A stretch of 64,000 nt of DNA from the NCBI RefSeq assembly GCF_001955715.1, contig NZ_CP019239.1, forward strand, positions 1,736,001-1,800,000, read 5' to 3'. A model generated the notes under the pieces. It made no database searches. It saw only the letters and a program-made list of their open reading frames with translations, and was not told where the DNA came from. The translations under genes and the position numbers were made by a program. Positions 35,834 to 44,778 of the stretch are shown in pieces; position 1 is the first letter of the stretch, and every line of letters begins with the position of its first letter. This stretch comes from Rhodoferax saidenbachensis. Lineage in GTDB: Bacteria > Pseudomonadota > Gammaproteobacteria > Burkholderiales > Burkholderiaceae_C.

Positions 35834-36133
35834 TAGGGCCTGTTCACACTATTTTTAGAAGTGCGAACGTGGTTAAAACAGCGCCAATCTAGGCGCACAG
35901 AATTTCTTGCTTTGGCGCCCAGACCGGGAGTCTGGGTTAGGAGTGCAACAACGAATGGCGCTGTTTTAACCACGTTCCCTTCGGGTTGTGGCCAAAACCG
36001 CAGGTTTCTATAAAACAGCCATGCGCAGCGTTGCGAAGCCTTGCCGGGGGGATACCCCGGCCGCGTTTCGCGCCTTGCGCATGGCTGTTTTGATCCGCAA
36101 CGCATCTTGTAAAAATAGTGTGAACAGGCCCTA
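35834..36133. mobile_element. 300-bp nested inverted-repeat (MITE-like) element between fbpB and fbpC
   Basis: The perfect 24-bp terminal inverted repeats lie at 35834-35857 and 36110-36133 and start with TAGGGCCTGTTCACAC. Inside are a perfect 22-bp inverted repeat (35865-35886/35956-35977, core GGTTAAAACAGCGCC) and a perfect 16-bp one (36012-36027/36076-36091). No reading frame inside looks real. The right end supplies the TAG stop of fbpB. The terminal TA could be a target duplication. The transcript would fold strongly. Confidence 0.8.
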
Positions 36134-37711
36134 GCGCCCTGCGGAGCGTTTGGATTGAAGGTAGAGCAGCCAAGTCAGTGGCATGGAGAGCAGCACCATC
36201 AGCAGGGCATACGGTGCCGCCCCGGTGTAGTCGATTTCGCTGCTGTGTGCCCAGAAGGCGGTGGCCAGGGTTTGCGTGCCGCTGGGCGCCAGCAGCAACG
36301 TGGCGGTGAGTTCGTTGGTAATGGCTAAAAACACCATGGCCACGCCCGAGGCTACGCCGGGTGCGGCCAGACGCAAGGTGATCTGCCACAGCGCTTGGGT
36401 GGGGGTGCGCCCCAGACTGCGCGCGGCCTGTTCCAGCTCGACCGGTGCCTGGGCGATACCAGCCCGGAGGTTGACCAGCGCGCGCGGCAAAAACATCAGC
36501 ACATAGGCCAGCAACACGGTCACCACGGTCTGGTAGATCGGCAAGGCCACCCGCACGGTGATGGTCACCAGGGCCAGCGCCACCACGATGCCGGGCAGTG
36601 AGCCCACCAGGTAGTTGCTGCCCTCAATCACACGCTGCAGTCGCCCTGGTGCGCGTATCGACAGCCAGGCCATGGGGATCGCCACCAGTGTGGTCAACAG
36701 AGCGCCCACGGCGGCCAGGCCCAGGGTCTGGCTCAGCGCGGGCATCAGGTCAGGCAGGCTCCATACGCTGGTGCCGCCGAGCACCAGCCAGCGCAGCAAG
36801 GTGATCAGTGGTACGCCCAGTGACAAGGCCACGGTCAGTACTGGCAACAGCAGGCAGGCAAAGCGATAAACACCCAGGCGCGCAGGCCGTGGCATGCGGG
36901 CTGAACCGGTGCCGACGCGCGCATAACGTTCCTTGCCGCGGGTACCGGCCTCCAGCCCCAGCAGCACAAAGCAGCACAGCACCAGCACGCCAGCCAGCAT
37001 ATTGGCGGCCGGGCCGTTGTAGGTGGACTGGAACTGGTCGACGATGGCAGTGGTGAAGGTGTCAAACCGGATCATCACGTACAGGCCGTACTCCGCCAAC
37101 AAGTGCAGGCCCACCAGCAACGCACCGCCCCAGATGGACAGCCGCAACTGCGGCAGTACGACGCGAAAGAAGATGCTCCATGGGCCCAGACCCAAAGACG
37201 CCGCGGTGTCTTCCATGCCCGGATCGAGCCGCCGCATCGAGGCGGCGATGGGCAAGTACAAAAACGGAAAGTAGGCCAGCACCGACACCATCACCGCACC
37301 CCACAGGCCCTGCAATCCGGGCGCCACGGTGATCCAGGCATAACTGTGGACAAACGCAGGCACCGCCAGGGGGGCAGCAGCCAGCCAGGCCCAGTGGCGG
37401 GCACCGGGCAGGTCGCTGCGTTCGGTCAACCACGCCAGCGCGGTCGCCAGCGCGATACACAGGGGCACGGTCACGGCGACCAGCAGGGCGGTGTTGATCA
37501 GCAACTCGCCCACGCGCGGGCGGAATACCAGGGCCGCTATCGTCTCCCAGCCCGATTGCACACCCACCCAGACCACAAACCCCAAAGGCAACAACGCGGC
37601 CAGCGAGACCAGCAGTGCCGCAATTGCCACCCAGGACATGCGCCAGGGCTGCCTCGCGCGCGCGACGGGCGCGATGGCAGGGGCGATGGAAGGAAGGGCT
37701 GCGGCAGTCAA
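36131..37711 (-). CDS. fbpB: Ferric iron ABC transporter, permease
   Basis: This 526-residue inner-membrane protein has two permease halves with about twelve helices in total, as is usual for FbpB/SfuB. The EAA-like loop segments are present in both halves ([24 protein letters not shown] and [29 protein letters not shown]). It takes ferric iron from FbpA. The C-terminus ([10 protein letters not shown]) ends at a TAG supplied by the neighbouring inverted-repeat element, so a few native residues may have been lost. fbpA lies eight bases upstream. Confidence 0.9.
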   Translation of the reverse strand: MTAAALPSIAPAIAPVARARQPWRMSWVAIAALLVSLAALLPLGFVVWVGVQSGWETIAALVFRPRVGELLINTALLVAVTVPLCIALATALAWLTERSDLPGARHWAWLAAAPLAVPAFVHSYAWITVAPGLQGLWGAVMVSVLAYFPFLYLPIAASMRRLDPGMEDTAASLGLGPWSIFFRVVLPQLRLSIWGGALLVGLHLLAEYGLYVMIRFDTFTTAIVDQFQSTYNGPAANMLAGVLVLCCFVLLGLEAGTRGKERYARVGTGSARMPRPARLGVYRFACLLLPVLTVALSLGVPLITLLRWLVLGGTSVWSLPDLMPALSQTLGLAAVGALLTTLVAIPMAWLSIRAPGRLQRVIEGSNYLVGSLPGIVVALALVTITVRVALPIYQTVVTVLLAYVLMFLPRALVNLRAGIAQAPVELEQAARSLGRTPTQALWQITLRLAAPGVASGVAMVFLAITNELTATLLLAPSGTQTLATAFWAHSSEIDYTGAAPYALLMVLLSMPLTWLLYLQSKRSAGR

Positions 37712-37718
37712 TTCAGGT

Positions 37719-38735
37719 TCAGAGCAGGCCAGCCTCGGTCATCAAATCCGAAACCTTGCGGCTGTTGAGTTTGGATGGCTCTACCTTGGGCGCCTGCAGG
37801 TTGGCCAGCGGCACCAGGTTACGGTTGGATGCTGCATTCAGGCCCACCGCGTATTCGTAGGAGTCGCCCGTGCGCAGGATGTCCTGACCACCCTTGCCGG
37901 TGATCCATTTGATAAAGGCCTGGGCATTGGCCTGGCGCTTGCTGGAGGCCAACACGCCGCCGCCGGAAATGCTGACAAAAGCGCCCGGATCTTCATTGCG
38001 GAAATAGTGCAGGCTGGTGCCGTCGCTGTTCTCGCCGGTTTTGGCCTGGTCGGCAAAACGGTAGTAGTGGTAAATCACCGCACCTTCCACCTGGCCGGCG
38101 TTCACGGCTTTCATGGCCACGCCATTGCCCTTGTAAGTCAGCGCGTTGGTTTTCATCGCCTTGAGCCAGTCGGCCGTGACCGCTTCACCCTTGAGTTCCA
38201 GCAGGGCGCTCACGATGGCCTGGAAGTCAGCGCCGGCGGGCGATGCGCCCCAGCGGCCTTTCCATTCCGGTTTGGCCAGGTCGAGCATGGACTTGGGCAA
38301 CTGGGCCGAGGTGAGCTTGCGCTTGTTGTAGACGAATACCGTGGTGCGTGCGGCAATGCCGATCCAGCGACCGTGGGCGGGGCGGAAATTGGGTTCTACC
38401 TGGGCGATGGTGTCGGCGGACAGTGGCGCAAACAGGCCCTTGGCATCCACCAGCGCCATGGCGGGAGAGTTTTCTGTCAGGAACACATCGGCGGGTGAGG
38501 CGGCGCCTTCCTGCACGATCTGGTTGCCCAGCTCCGTGTCGCTGCCGTTGCGCAGGGTGACCTTGATACCGGTCTCGGACGTGAATGCGCTGGCCCAAGC
38601 CTGTGCCAGGCTCGCGTGTTGCGCGTTGTAAACCACGATGGGTTCGTTGTTGGGGGTGCTTTGTGCCTGTGCCAGTAAAGACAGGGTGCCAATGCTCAAG
38701 GCCAGTGTGGCCTTTCGGACGAAGGACGTGATCAT
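37719..38735 (-). CDS. fbpA: Ferric iron ABC transporter, substrate-binding protein
   Basis: This 338-residue periplasmic protein has a Sec signal peptide ([18 protein letters not shown], cleavage near AQA/QS). It shows the FbpA/FutA-like start [20 protein letters not shown], the segments [29 protein letters not shown] and [12 protein letters not shown], and the tyrosine pair YHYYRF likely to bind iron. Binding of Fe(III) is by family knowledge. It sits between bfd and fbpB. Confidence 0.92.
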   Translation of the reverse strand: MITSFVRKATLALSIGTLSLLAQAQSTPNNEPIVVYNAQHASLAQAWASAFTSETGIKVTLRNGSDTELGNQIVQEGAASPADVFLTENSPAMALVDAKGLFAPLSADTIAQVEPNFRPAHGRWIGIAARTTVFVYNKRKLTSAQLPKSMLDLAKPEWKGRWGASPAGADFQAIVSALLELKGEAVTADWLKAMKTNALTYKGNGVAMKAVNAGQVEGAVIYHYYRFADQAKTGENSDGTSLHYFRNEDPGAFVSISGGGVLASSKRQANAQAFIKWITGKGGQDILRTGDSYEYAVGLNAASNRNLVPLANLQAPKVEPSKLNSRKVSDLMTEAGLL

Positions 38736-38821
38736 GGGATGCGGTTCCTGGAGTAGAGGTCAAGAAAACAGAAGGGGGCTATCGACGGCCGGGCTCGGCA
38801 CGATATGCGTATGGTGCAGAT

Positions 38822-39037
38822 CTATCGGGCCATGGACAGCGTGATGGGCATCCAGCCCTGCTGTGCCAGACCCGCCTTGGCGTGGCACTGCTCGATCACT
38901 TCGCGTGCGCAGTCTTCACATTTGCCGCATTGGAGAGCCACACCCAAATCGAACTGGATGTCGTCAAAGCCTTTGCCCTCAGCGGCATGCTGCGCAATCT
39001 CTTTCTCGGTCACACGGCGGCAAACACAAACAATCAT
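38822..39037 (-). CDS. bfd: Bacterioferritin-associated ferredoxin Bfd
   Basis: This 71-residue [2Fe-2S] protein has cysteines 4, 6, 37 and 40 (MIVCVCRR and LQCGKCEDC), nearly the same positions as E. coli Bfd (4, 6, 38, 41). It passes electrons to the haem of bacterioferritin to release stored iron in starvation. It is the first gene of the fbp unit and lies directly after a Fur-box-like site. bfr itself is about 5 kb away. Confidence 0.93.
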   Translation of the reverse strand: MIVCVCRRVTEKEIAQHAAEGKGFDDIQFDLGVALQCGKCEDCAREVIEQCHAKAGLAQQGWMPITLSMAR

Positions 39038-39076
39038 GGCAAATCGGTGGAAGCTGATTTCGGTAGTGTCAATTCT

Positions 39077-39102
39077 AAATGCGAATTCATACTATTTGCA
39101 TT
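39077..39102 (-). promoter_or_regulatory. Fur-box-like site upstream of bfd-fbpABC
   Basis: AAATGCGAATTCATACTATT followed by TGCATT contains the inverted halves AAATGCGAAT and TTTGCATT. It lies 40 bases upstream of the bfd ATG. The 39103-39240 stretch beyond it holds no gene I can support. Confidence 0.78.
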
Positions 39103-39240
39103 CCATGGATAAAAAGGGTTATTTGGGGCAGTTTCTGAGAAATGGGCTGTCCCCGGGGCGCCCCAAGTTGGGTTTCTTCGATTGGGCCAGTGGCTACCCC
39201 GCACGGAAACCTGCAACACCTGCGGATTGGACATCAAATC

Positions 39241-39290
39241 GGGCTGCAGCCCTTTTGAGGTATGCGCAAGCAGCTATGTAAACGATAGCA
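39241..39290. repeat. Dispersed Comamonadaceae-type repeat, copy 7 (at the DUF1513 gene 3' end)
   Basis: GGGCTGCAGCCC, then TATGCGCAAGCAGCTATGTA, then AACGATAGCA. It contains the stop codon of the DUF1513 gene (TAG on the minus strand at 39274-39276). Confidence 0.85.
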
Positions 39291-40380
39291 TTGCGGCGTG
39301 GTTGTCCCACGGGGTGGTGACGCTGTAGCGCTGTGGCTGGGGCGTGTTGCCGCGGTAGAGCAGGGCAGATTCGTCGCCCCCCACCAACCAGCGCTCGCCA
39401 GCCGAGGCCAGTGCACCAGCGCCGGGGAGTACCCGAATTTGCAGGCCATCCCCTTGCACTGACCAGGAGGCTACCCAGCCTGCATGCGGCGCGCTGGCCC
39501 AGAACCGGCCCGCGGCAAAACACACGTCACCGGCGTAACCGTCCCATGCGCTGGGCACCTGGGACGCAGCCCAGTCCACCGTGCGCAGGGTATCGCCTTG
39601 CAGCAACGCCAGCGCAGGTGAGGTCTGGCGGTCCTGGTTTTGGGGGTGTTCGGCCTGCAGCGCGATACCCAAGGTGCCATCGGGCGCCAGTGCCAAGTGG
39701 CGCAGGCTCAGATAACTGTCGCTCAGGCGGTATTGCGCCATCACCTGGCCGCTTTGCGCGTCCAGCCGGGTGAGGTTGGAATCCATGCGGCCGATGTTGA
39801 GCTTGCGCCGCCCGGTTTCGGGCAGGTTCAGGATGCCGCCGTTGGCCACCAGCAGCGTGCCTGCAGGTTCCAGTAACAGCGCGTGCGGGCCAATGCCGCC
39901 GCTGGGGAATTCGCGCAGCTTTTCCAGCGTGTGTATGTCGCGCTCGGCGATCAGGCCCTGGCCGGATTCACCATCGGTTTCGGTGGTGAAAAAGGTCTTG
40001 CCGTTGGCGGACAGCGCTGCGTGGCCACCGAGGTAACGGTCGTCTTCCATGGTGTGCCATTGCAGGGCCTTGCCGCGCACCGGGTCCATGCGCAGCAGGT
40101 ATTCGCCGGGGCGGCGTGCCAGCACCAGCGCTTGCAATTGCTGGCGCTGGGCGCTGGTGGGCAAGACCAGCAGTTGGTGCGCGCGGGCGGGCAGGGCTAC
40201 GCCGCGGGGCGTTTGCCCTGGCGTCCAGAGGCCGGCCCAGGACTGTTCGCCGCGCATCCACGCGGTGAGTACGCGGGGCGGGGCGATGGGAGCGGCCTCG
40301 CGGCCCCAGGCGCTGGCGCCCAGGCCGAGCAGGGCAGCCTGGGCCAGCAGGCTGCGGCGCGTGGGGTGTTCAGTCGCCAT
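39274..40380 (-). CDS. DUF1513 family secreted protein (beta-propeller-like), iron-regulated
   Basis: This 368-residue protein has a Tat-type signal (TRRSLLAQAALLGLGASAWG). The mature part has repeated segments compatible with a beta-propeller (EYLLRMDPVRGKALQW, YLGGHAALSANGKTFFTTE, GIGPHALLLEPAGTLLVANGG, MDSNLTRLDAQSGQVMAQYRL). DUF1513 proteins are found next to imelysins and di-haem oxidoreductases in Fur-controlled units; their biochemical role is not established. It overlaps the upstream imelysin by 11 bases. The last codons (MLSFT-stop) lie in a dispersed repeat, so the native C-terminus may have been replaced. Confidence 0.85.
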   Translation of the reverse strand: MATEHPTRRSLLAQAALLGLGASAWGREAAPIAPPRVLTAWMRGEQSWAGLWTPGQTPRGVALPARAHQLLVLPTSAQRQQLQALVLARRPGEYLLRMDPVRGKALQWHTMEDDRYLGGHAALSANGKTFFTTETDGESGQGLIAERDIHTLEKLREFPSGGIGPHALLLEPAGTLLVANGGILNLPETGRRKLNIGRMDSNLTRLDAQSGQVMAQYRLSDSYLSLRHLALAPDGTLGIALQAEHPQNQDRQTSPALALLQGDTLRTVDWAASQVPSAWDGYAGDVCFAAGRFWASAPHAGWVASWSVQGDGLQIRVLPGAGALASAGERWLVGGDESALLYRGNTPQPQRYSVTTPWDNHAAMLSFT

Positions 40381-41446
40381 CAGCGTCGGTAAAGCCCATG
40401 CTGATGTGCAGCACGCTGTCGGCCAGGCTGCTCAGGTATTGCGAGAGTTGGGCCAGCGCGCGCTGGGCGGTGCGCAACGAGGCCGCGTTGTCAGGGCGCG
40501 CACGCGCGCCACTGCGCAGTGCCGCCAGGGTGAGCGTTTGCAACTTGCGGCTGGGTTCGGGGTTGTCGTTGCCCAGCAGCAGCCCTTGCAGGCTGCTCGC
40601 CACGGGCAAGTCGGGCCGGGCCGCCTGCGCGGCGGGTGATCCGACCAGAAAAACCTGCACGCCCTGGAGCTGGGCCTGCCATGCGGCAGCGGTTTGCCCG
40701 CTGACGCCACGCACCCACAGAGAGACTTCTTTGCCCCGGGTGTCGGGCACCATTTTCTTGATGCGCAACTGGTCCAGCCCGCCCACGGCCTGGCCATACC
40801 ATTCACCGTAGAGCGCAGTGGCCTCTTCTTCGCTGCGAGGCGCAGCGGCCATGGCGCGGTAGCCGTCTAGCAGGATGGTGCATTCGTTCAGGATGTGCTG
40901 CGCCAGCAGCCGGGCGTAGTGCTGGCTGGACGGGTTGGCGGGCACGCGCCAGAACATCCACTCCAGCGCGGGCAATCCGCGTGCGGCGCTGCCTACCGAT
41001 TCGATCTGTTGCGGCGTCAGGGGGCTGGCCGCGTTGGCATCCAGTTGGCGCTGGATTTGCGCCGGCCGCGTGGGCCAGAAATCGATGGACCGTGCGGCGC
41101 GGCGCTCCAGCAGCGGCCCCACGGCCACGGCGGCCAGGCGCTCCCAGTGCAACATCGTCTGCACCCACAGGGGCTGCTGGGTTTGCCAGTGCGTGGCGGG
41201 CTGGGCCAGTGACTGGTACAGGGCAGTCGCACTGTGTTGCAGGGCATCGGCCACGGGAATGTAGTGGTCCTGCAAGAGTGCCTGCACCCGCTGACGTGCA
41301 GACAGGTAGGGCCCGATGCGGGCAGACGTACCTGCGAAGCTGTCAAACGAGGGTTGGGTTGCTCCTTTTTTAGGAGCTGCTTGCGCATGTTCCATAAGGG
41401 CTAGAGCCCCAAAAGGCATGCAAGTTAGCAGGGTGCGTCGTTTCAC
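40370..41446 (-). CDS. Imelysin-family periplasmic protein (second paralogue)
   Basis: The start is GTG 41446 (VKRRTLLTCMPFGALALMEH), overlapping the upstream stop (GTGA). The signal peptide cleavage site AQA/A is encoded by a dispersed repeat. The mature protein of about 330 residues has an imelysin-like helical fold (RQRVQALLQDHYIPVADALQ, QQIESVGSAARGLPALEWMFW). The GxHxxE motif of iron-type imelysins reads GLPALE here, so the His is missing. Imelysins act in periplasmic iron uptake, but the exact role of this form is unknown. It lies between the di-haem oxidoreductase and the DUF1513 gene. Confidence 0.83.
   Translation of the reverse strand: MKRRTLLTCMPFGALALMEHAQAAPKKGATQPSFDSFAGTSARIGPYLSARQRVQALLQDHYIPVADALQHSATALYQSLAQPATHWQTQQPLWVQTMLHWERLAAVAVGPLLERRAARSIDFWPTRPAQIQRQLDANAASPLTPQQIESVGSAARGLPALEWMFWRVPANPSSQHYARLLAQHILNECTILLDGYRAMAAAPRSEEEATALYGEWYGQAVGGLDQLRIKKMVPDTRGKEVSLWVRGVSGQTAAAWQAQLQGVQVFLVGSPAAQAARPDLPVASSLQGLLLGNDNPEPSRKLQTLTLAALRSGARARPDNAASLRTAQRALAQLSQYLSSLADSVLHISMGFTDADGD
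41361..41410. repeat. Dispersed Comamonadaceae-type repeat, copy 8 (in imelysin signal peptide)
   Basis: GCTCCTTTTTTAGGAGCTGC, then TTGCGCATGTTCCATAAGGG, then CTAGAGCCCC. This is one of the best-preserved copies. On the minus strand it encodes LMEHAQAAPKKGA, which includes the signal-peptidase site. Confidence 0.88.
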
Positions 41447-42891
41447 AGGGACTCCACAAAGGCCACCAGCGCTTGCCGGTCGCGGGCATTGAGTTGCAGC
41501 ACGTTGTTCTTGGCGGGCTGCGCCTCGCCACCGTGCCACAGAATCGCCTCCAGCACGCCGTTGGCGCGGCCATCGTGCAGCAGGCGGCGGTGGCCGTTGA
41601 CGTCATGGATCAGGCCCACGCCCCACAGCGGCGGCGTTTTCCATTGCTGGCCATTGGCCGCAAAGTCGGGGCGACCATCGGCCAGGTCAGGGCCCATGTC
41701 GTGCAGCAACAGGTCGGTGTAGGGCCAGATTTTCAGGCCCTGCACTTTGGTGCTGGACAGGCGCGGGAACGGCGCGGCACCCGTGGTGTAGCTGGGCCGG
41801 TGGCATGCACTGCACTGGGCCTGGGCAAACAGGGCCTGGCCGCGCAGTACCTTGGCATCGTTCACATTGCGCCGTGCGGCCGGTGCCAGCGTGGCCTGGT
41901 AGAAGATCACGTTGGACAGCGTGCGGTCGTCGATCTCGGGTGCCTTGCCCAGAGATCCGCGCGGTGCCGCCAGGCAGTCTTTCTGCGTCGGCGTGCAGGC
42001 CTCATCCGGGTGCTGGGTGGAGGTAATGCCGATGTCGCCGAGGAACGCACCCGCGGTCTGGCTGGCCACGCTGGCCTGGTTGGCCTTCCAGCCGAAGCGG
42101 CCTATGCGTTGGGCTTGGGCAAAGTCGTCCCACACCAGATTGGGCTGGCCTTTGACGGGGCCCGCAGCCGCAGCCTGTGTCGCCGCGTTGGCCAGAATGT
42201 CGGCTTCGGGAATCGCCTCTAGCAGGCCCACGCCAGCCATCTGCGGCGCAATGCGCGGGCTGATCATCAGGCCAGGGGCCGTGGGGCCGTATGCGAGTTT
42301 GGTCAGGCTGTAAAGAGGCTTGCGCAGCGTGTACGCCGTGCCGTCGGCAAACGTGCCGCGCAGGGGCTGGTAGCGAATGCGCACCTGGCCCTCGGGCAAC
42401 ACGCCCTGGATGGCGGCGTTGTTGAGCTGGTCGCCATAGACCGGGTCGGGCACCACACCACCGTGGGCGCCGATGCCGGGAATGGACAGACGCATCAGCA
42501 GCGCCACGGGCGGCTCACTCAGGCCCTTGCGGAAATCGGGGGGTGCGCCGCGGCCGTCCTGCACATGGCAGCCGCCGCAGGAGCGTGCAATGAAATGCGG
42601 CCCCAGACCATCACGCGCGGTGGTTGAGGCTGGTGCTTCGACCCAGTTGCGCCGGAAGAAGGAGTTGCCCACGGCAAAACGTGCATTTTCTGCGTCGTCC
42701 AGCGTAGGCAGGGGCATGGAAAAGGCGTTGCGCCCGGTGGCAAAGGCAGTGGCCTCGCCGGCCGTGAGTTCACCTTGAACCACGCCGGAGAGGTCTGCCT
42801 CGCCATGGCCCCACAGAGGCCACAGCAAACCAACGATAGCGCCCGCCGCAGTCAGCGCGAGGCCGACTTTTTGACGGGTGCGCAACTTCAT
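41443..42891 (-). CDS. Di-haem oxidoreductase family protein (DUF1111, putative thiol oxidoreductase)
   Basis: This 482-residue exported c-type cytochrome has an N-terminal signal/anchor (KVGLALTAAGAIVGLLWPLW). Two haem-attachment motifs are present: CGGCH near residue 105 and CSACH near residue 358. A distant relation to MauG/cytochrome c peroxidase is known for this family. It is regularly encoded between two imelysin genes under Fur control, which suggests electron transfer in periplasmic iron reduction or oxidation; this is inference. It overlaps both neighbours by four bases (ATGA and GTGA), so the unit is tightly coupled. Confidence 0.87.
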   Translation of the reverse strand: MKLRTRQKVGLALTAAGAIVGLLWPLWGHGEADLSGVVQGELTAGEATAFATGRNAFSMPLPTLDDAENARFAVGNSFFRRNWVEAPASTTARDGLGPHFIARSCGGCHVQDGRGAPPDFRKGLSEPPVALLMRLSIPGIGAHGGVVPDPVYGDQLNNAAIQGVLPEGQVRIRYQPLRGTFADGTAYTLRKPLYSLTKLAYGPTAPGLMISPRIAPQMAGVGLLEAIPEADILANAATQAAAAGPVKGQPNLVWDDFAQAQRIGRFGWKANQASVASQTAGAFLGDIGITSTQHPDEACTPTQKDCLAAPRGSLGKAPEIDDRTLSNVIFYQATLAPAARRNVNDAKVLRGQALFAQAQCSACHRPSYTTGAAPFPRLSSTKVQGLKIWPYTDLLLHDMGPDLADGRPDFAANGQQWKTPPLWGVGLIHDVNGHRRLLHDGRANGVLEAILWHGGEAQPAKNNVLQLNARDRQALVAFVESL

Positions 42892-44045
42892 TTGGCTTGT
42901 GCGAGCTTGGTGATGCCCAGCGCCGCTGCCGCTTCGGTGATGTCCTTGGACTGTTGCACCAGGCTGTCAATGGTCTTTTGCACACGGATACGGCCGGGTG
43001 CATCTTTCGCGCCCACGATTTCGCGGTCAAACGGCGCCTGGATGGCGTTGGCGTTGGCCACGCTCTGGGCAATCTGTTTGCTGACCTTGTCGGCCAAACC
43101 AGCGTTTTTGGCGGCTACCAGGTCCTTGAGCGAAGCGCCTTGCACCATGCTGCCGTCCAGGCGTTTGTAGCTGCCCAGCCAGACGTTTTCAATGCCTTGT
43201 GCATTGGCGACCACATCGCGGTGGGTGTTGTCGGAGAAGCAGGAGTGCTCGTCTTCCTTGTCTTGCGTGTTCATGGCCACTTCCAGGCGTTCACCGGCCA
43301 GTTCACCGCGCGACAGCGAGCCCAGGCCCACGATCATCTTGCGCACCGACTGGATGCCACCTTGCTCAAACTTGGCGCGGTAGTTCTTGGCGCCCGGTGT
43401 CCAGGCTTTGACGAGGAAACTCAGGTCGTCGATCAGCAGTTCGGTGACAGTGGTCAGATAGGCGCGGCGGCGGTCGGCGTTGGGCGTCTTGCCATCCACA
43501 TAGTCTTCGAACGAACGCTGACCGGGCAGGGTTTCGCTCAGGTCCTGGCCCCACAGCAGGAATTCGATGGCGTGCCAGCCAGCCGCAATGTTTTCTTCAC
43601 CACCGCGCTCGTTGAGTTTGGCCAGGCTGGCTTTGTTGATCTTGATCTTGGGGTTGTTGACGATGCCAGCCTTGGGCTTGCCGACCACGCTGTCGATGTA
43701 GGACTCGTCCAGGGGCCAGGCATTCAGGCGGCCTTCAGGGCCGTTGTCGTCGTCGATCGGGCCGCTGTAGAAACGGAAGGCTTCGGTCTGGCCATAAAAC
43801 TCACGCGCCGCCAGCCAGGCTTTTTTGGCATCTTCCAGACCCTGGGCCGAAGGGGCCGCCGTAAACGCGGTGATGGCCTTTTGCAGGGTTTGCGCGCTCG
43901 TCAGCACGTCGCTGTAGTTGGCGTACACCAGAGCGCTGTAGTGCTGCACCACGGCTTTGGGTTCTACGGTTTGGGCCTGGGCTGCAAAGCCCGCGAACAG
44001 GGCTGCGCCCAACAGGGTGGCATGGAGGAAGCTGCGCTTTTGCAT
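42888..44045 (-). CDS. Imelysin-family iron-regulated protein (IrpA-like)
   Basis: The start is ATG 44045 (MQKRSFLHATLLGAALFAGFAAQAQ), a clear Sec signal peptide with cleavage at AQA/Q. The product is 385 residues. The mature part shows VVQHYSALVYANYSDVL and the GxHxxE motif as AAGWHAIEFLLWGQD, followed by two imelysin repeats. IrpA/IcmP-type proteins lie in the periplasm or outer membrane and take part in iron uptake. It heads the imelysin-DUF1111-imelysin-DUF1513 unit, with a Fur-box-like site about 70 bases upstream. Confidence 0.9.
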   Translation of the reverse strand: MQKRSFLHATLLGAALFAGFAAQAQTVEPKAVVQHYSALVYANYSDVLTSAQTLQKAITAFTAAPSAQGLEDAKKAWLAAREFYGQTEAFRFYSGPIDDDNGPEGRLNAWPLDESYIDSVVGKPKAGIVNNPKIKINKASLAKLNERGGEENIAAGWHAIEFLLWGQDLSETLPGQRSFEDYVDGKTPNADRRRAYLTTVTELLIDDLSFLVKAWTPGAKNYRAKFEQGGIQSVRKMIVGLGSLSRGELAGERLEVAMNTQDKEDEHSCFSDNTHRDVVANAQGIENVWLGSYKRLDGSMVQGASLKDLVAAKNAGLADKVSKQIAQSVANANAIQAPFDREIVGAKDAPGRIRVQKTIDSLVQQSKDITEAAAALGITKLAQAK

Positions 44046-44113
44046 GAGTGTCTTTCGAGAGTACAAAAATGGGGTCGCGTCCGAAGCCGCGTGGCCGGAC
44101 TCAAGTGCATCTT

Positions 44114-44135
44114 AATACAAATCGTTCTCATTTGT
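44114..44135 (-). promoter_or_regulatory. Fur-box-like site upstream of the imelysin unit
   Basis: AATACAAATCGTTCTCATTT followed by GT has inverted halves ACAAAT and ATTTGT around CGTTCTC. It lies about 70 bases before the imelysin ATG. Confidence 0.7.
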
Positions 44136-44140
44136 CGCGC

Positions 44141-44169
44141 AAAAAAAACGCCAGACAAAGCTGGCGCTT
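44141..44169 (-). terminator. Intrinsic terminator after bfr
   Basis: On the minus strand GCGCCAG and CTGGCG pair around CTTTGT and are followed by eight Ts. It ends the bfr transcript just before the imelysin Fur site. Confidence 0.88.
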
Positions 44170-44191
44170 AGGCAAACGCAGTACGGGCGGC

Positions 44192-44668
44192 TTAAGACAA
44201 TTCGCCCATCTGTGTCTGCAGGTAGTTTTGCAGACCGACCTTGTCGATCAGTTCGATCTGGGTTTCGAGGAAGTCGATGTGCTCTTCGGTGTCATCCAGG
44301 ATTTTTTGCAGCAGGTCGCGTGACACATAGTCGCGCACGCTTTCGCAATGGGCAATGCCAGCCTTGATGGTGGCTTGTGCGCCGACTTCGGCTTTCAGGT
44401 CACAGGCCAGTGCTTCCGGTACGTTTTCGCCAACGAGGATCTTGGCCATGTCCTGCACGTTGGGCAGGCCGTCGAGCGTGAAAATGCGGTCCATCAACTG
44501 GTCGGCGTGTTTCATCTCGCCAATCGACTCCGAATATTCTTTCTTGGCGAGCTTGTCCAGGCCCCAGTGTTTGTACATGCGGTAGTGCAGGAAATACTGG
44601 TTGATGGCCGTGAGTTCGTTTTTCAGCTGGGCCTGCAGATGGCCAATGACTTGTGCGTCACCTTTCAT
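44192..44668 (-). CDS. bfr: Bacterioferritin
   Basis: This 158-residue four-helix-bundle protein has the standard length. The ferroxidase ligands Glu18, Glu51 and His54 (IGEMKHADQL) are present, with further Glu and His in DDTEEHIDFLE. The haem-binding Met52 is present, so this is a true Bfr and not a plain ferritin. It stores iron as a 24-mer in the cytoplasm, and Bfd helps release it. It is a single-gene unit with its own terminator. The gap to the DUF2325 gene contains a Fur site. Confidence 0.96.
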   Translation of the reverse strand: MKGDAQVIGHLQAQLKNELTAINQYFLHYRMYKHWGLDKLAKKEYSESIGEMKHADQLMDRIFTLDGLPNVQDMAKILVGENVPEALACDLKAEVGAQATIKAGIAHCESVRDYVSRDLLQKILDDTEEHIDFLETQIELIDKVGLQNYLQTQMGELS

Positions 44669-44778
44669 GGGGAACTCCTGATGGTCAAAACCCCATTATG
44701 GCCAGCCCAGGTGAGGGCGTCGCTGCACAGCGCGGGGTTTTTACAAAGAAATATCGGGTCAAAAAAACAGCGTTGCAA

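Noticed and set aside
39105..39281. Possible 58-codon plus-strand gene starting MDKKGYLGQF downstream of the bfd Fur site
   Set aside because: No family resemblance, it runs into the dispersed repeat (copy 7), and it overlaps the end of the DUF1513 gene on the other strand. An open frame of this length is expected by chance in GC-rich DNA.
42897..44171. Long plus-strand frame of about 424 codons opposite the imelysin gene
   Set aside because: It lies antisense to a clear imelysin gene with signal peptide and conserved motifs, and its own translation shows no family features.
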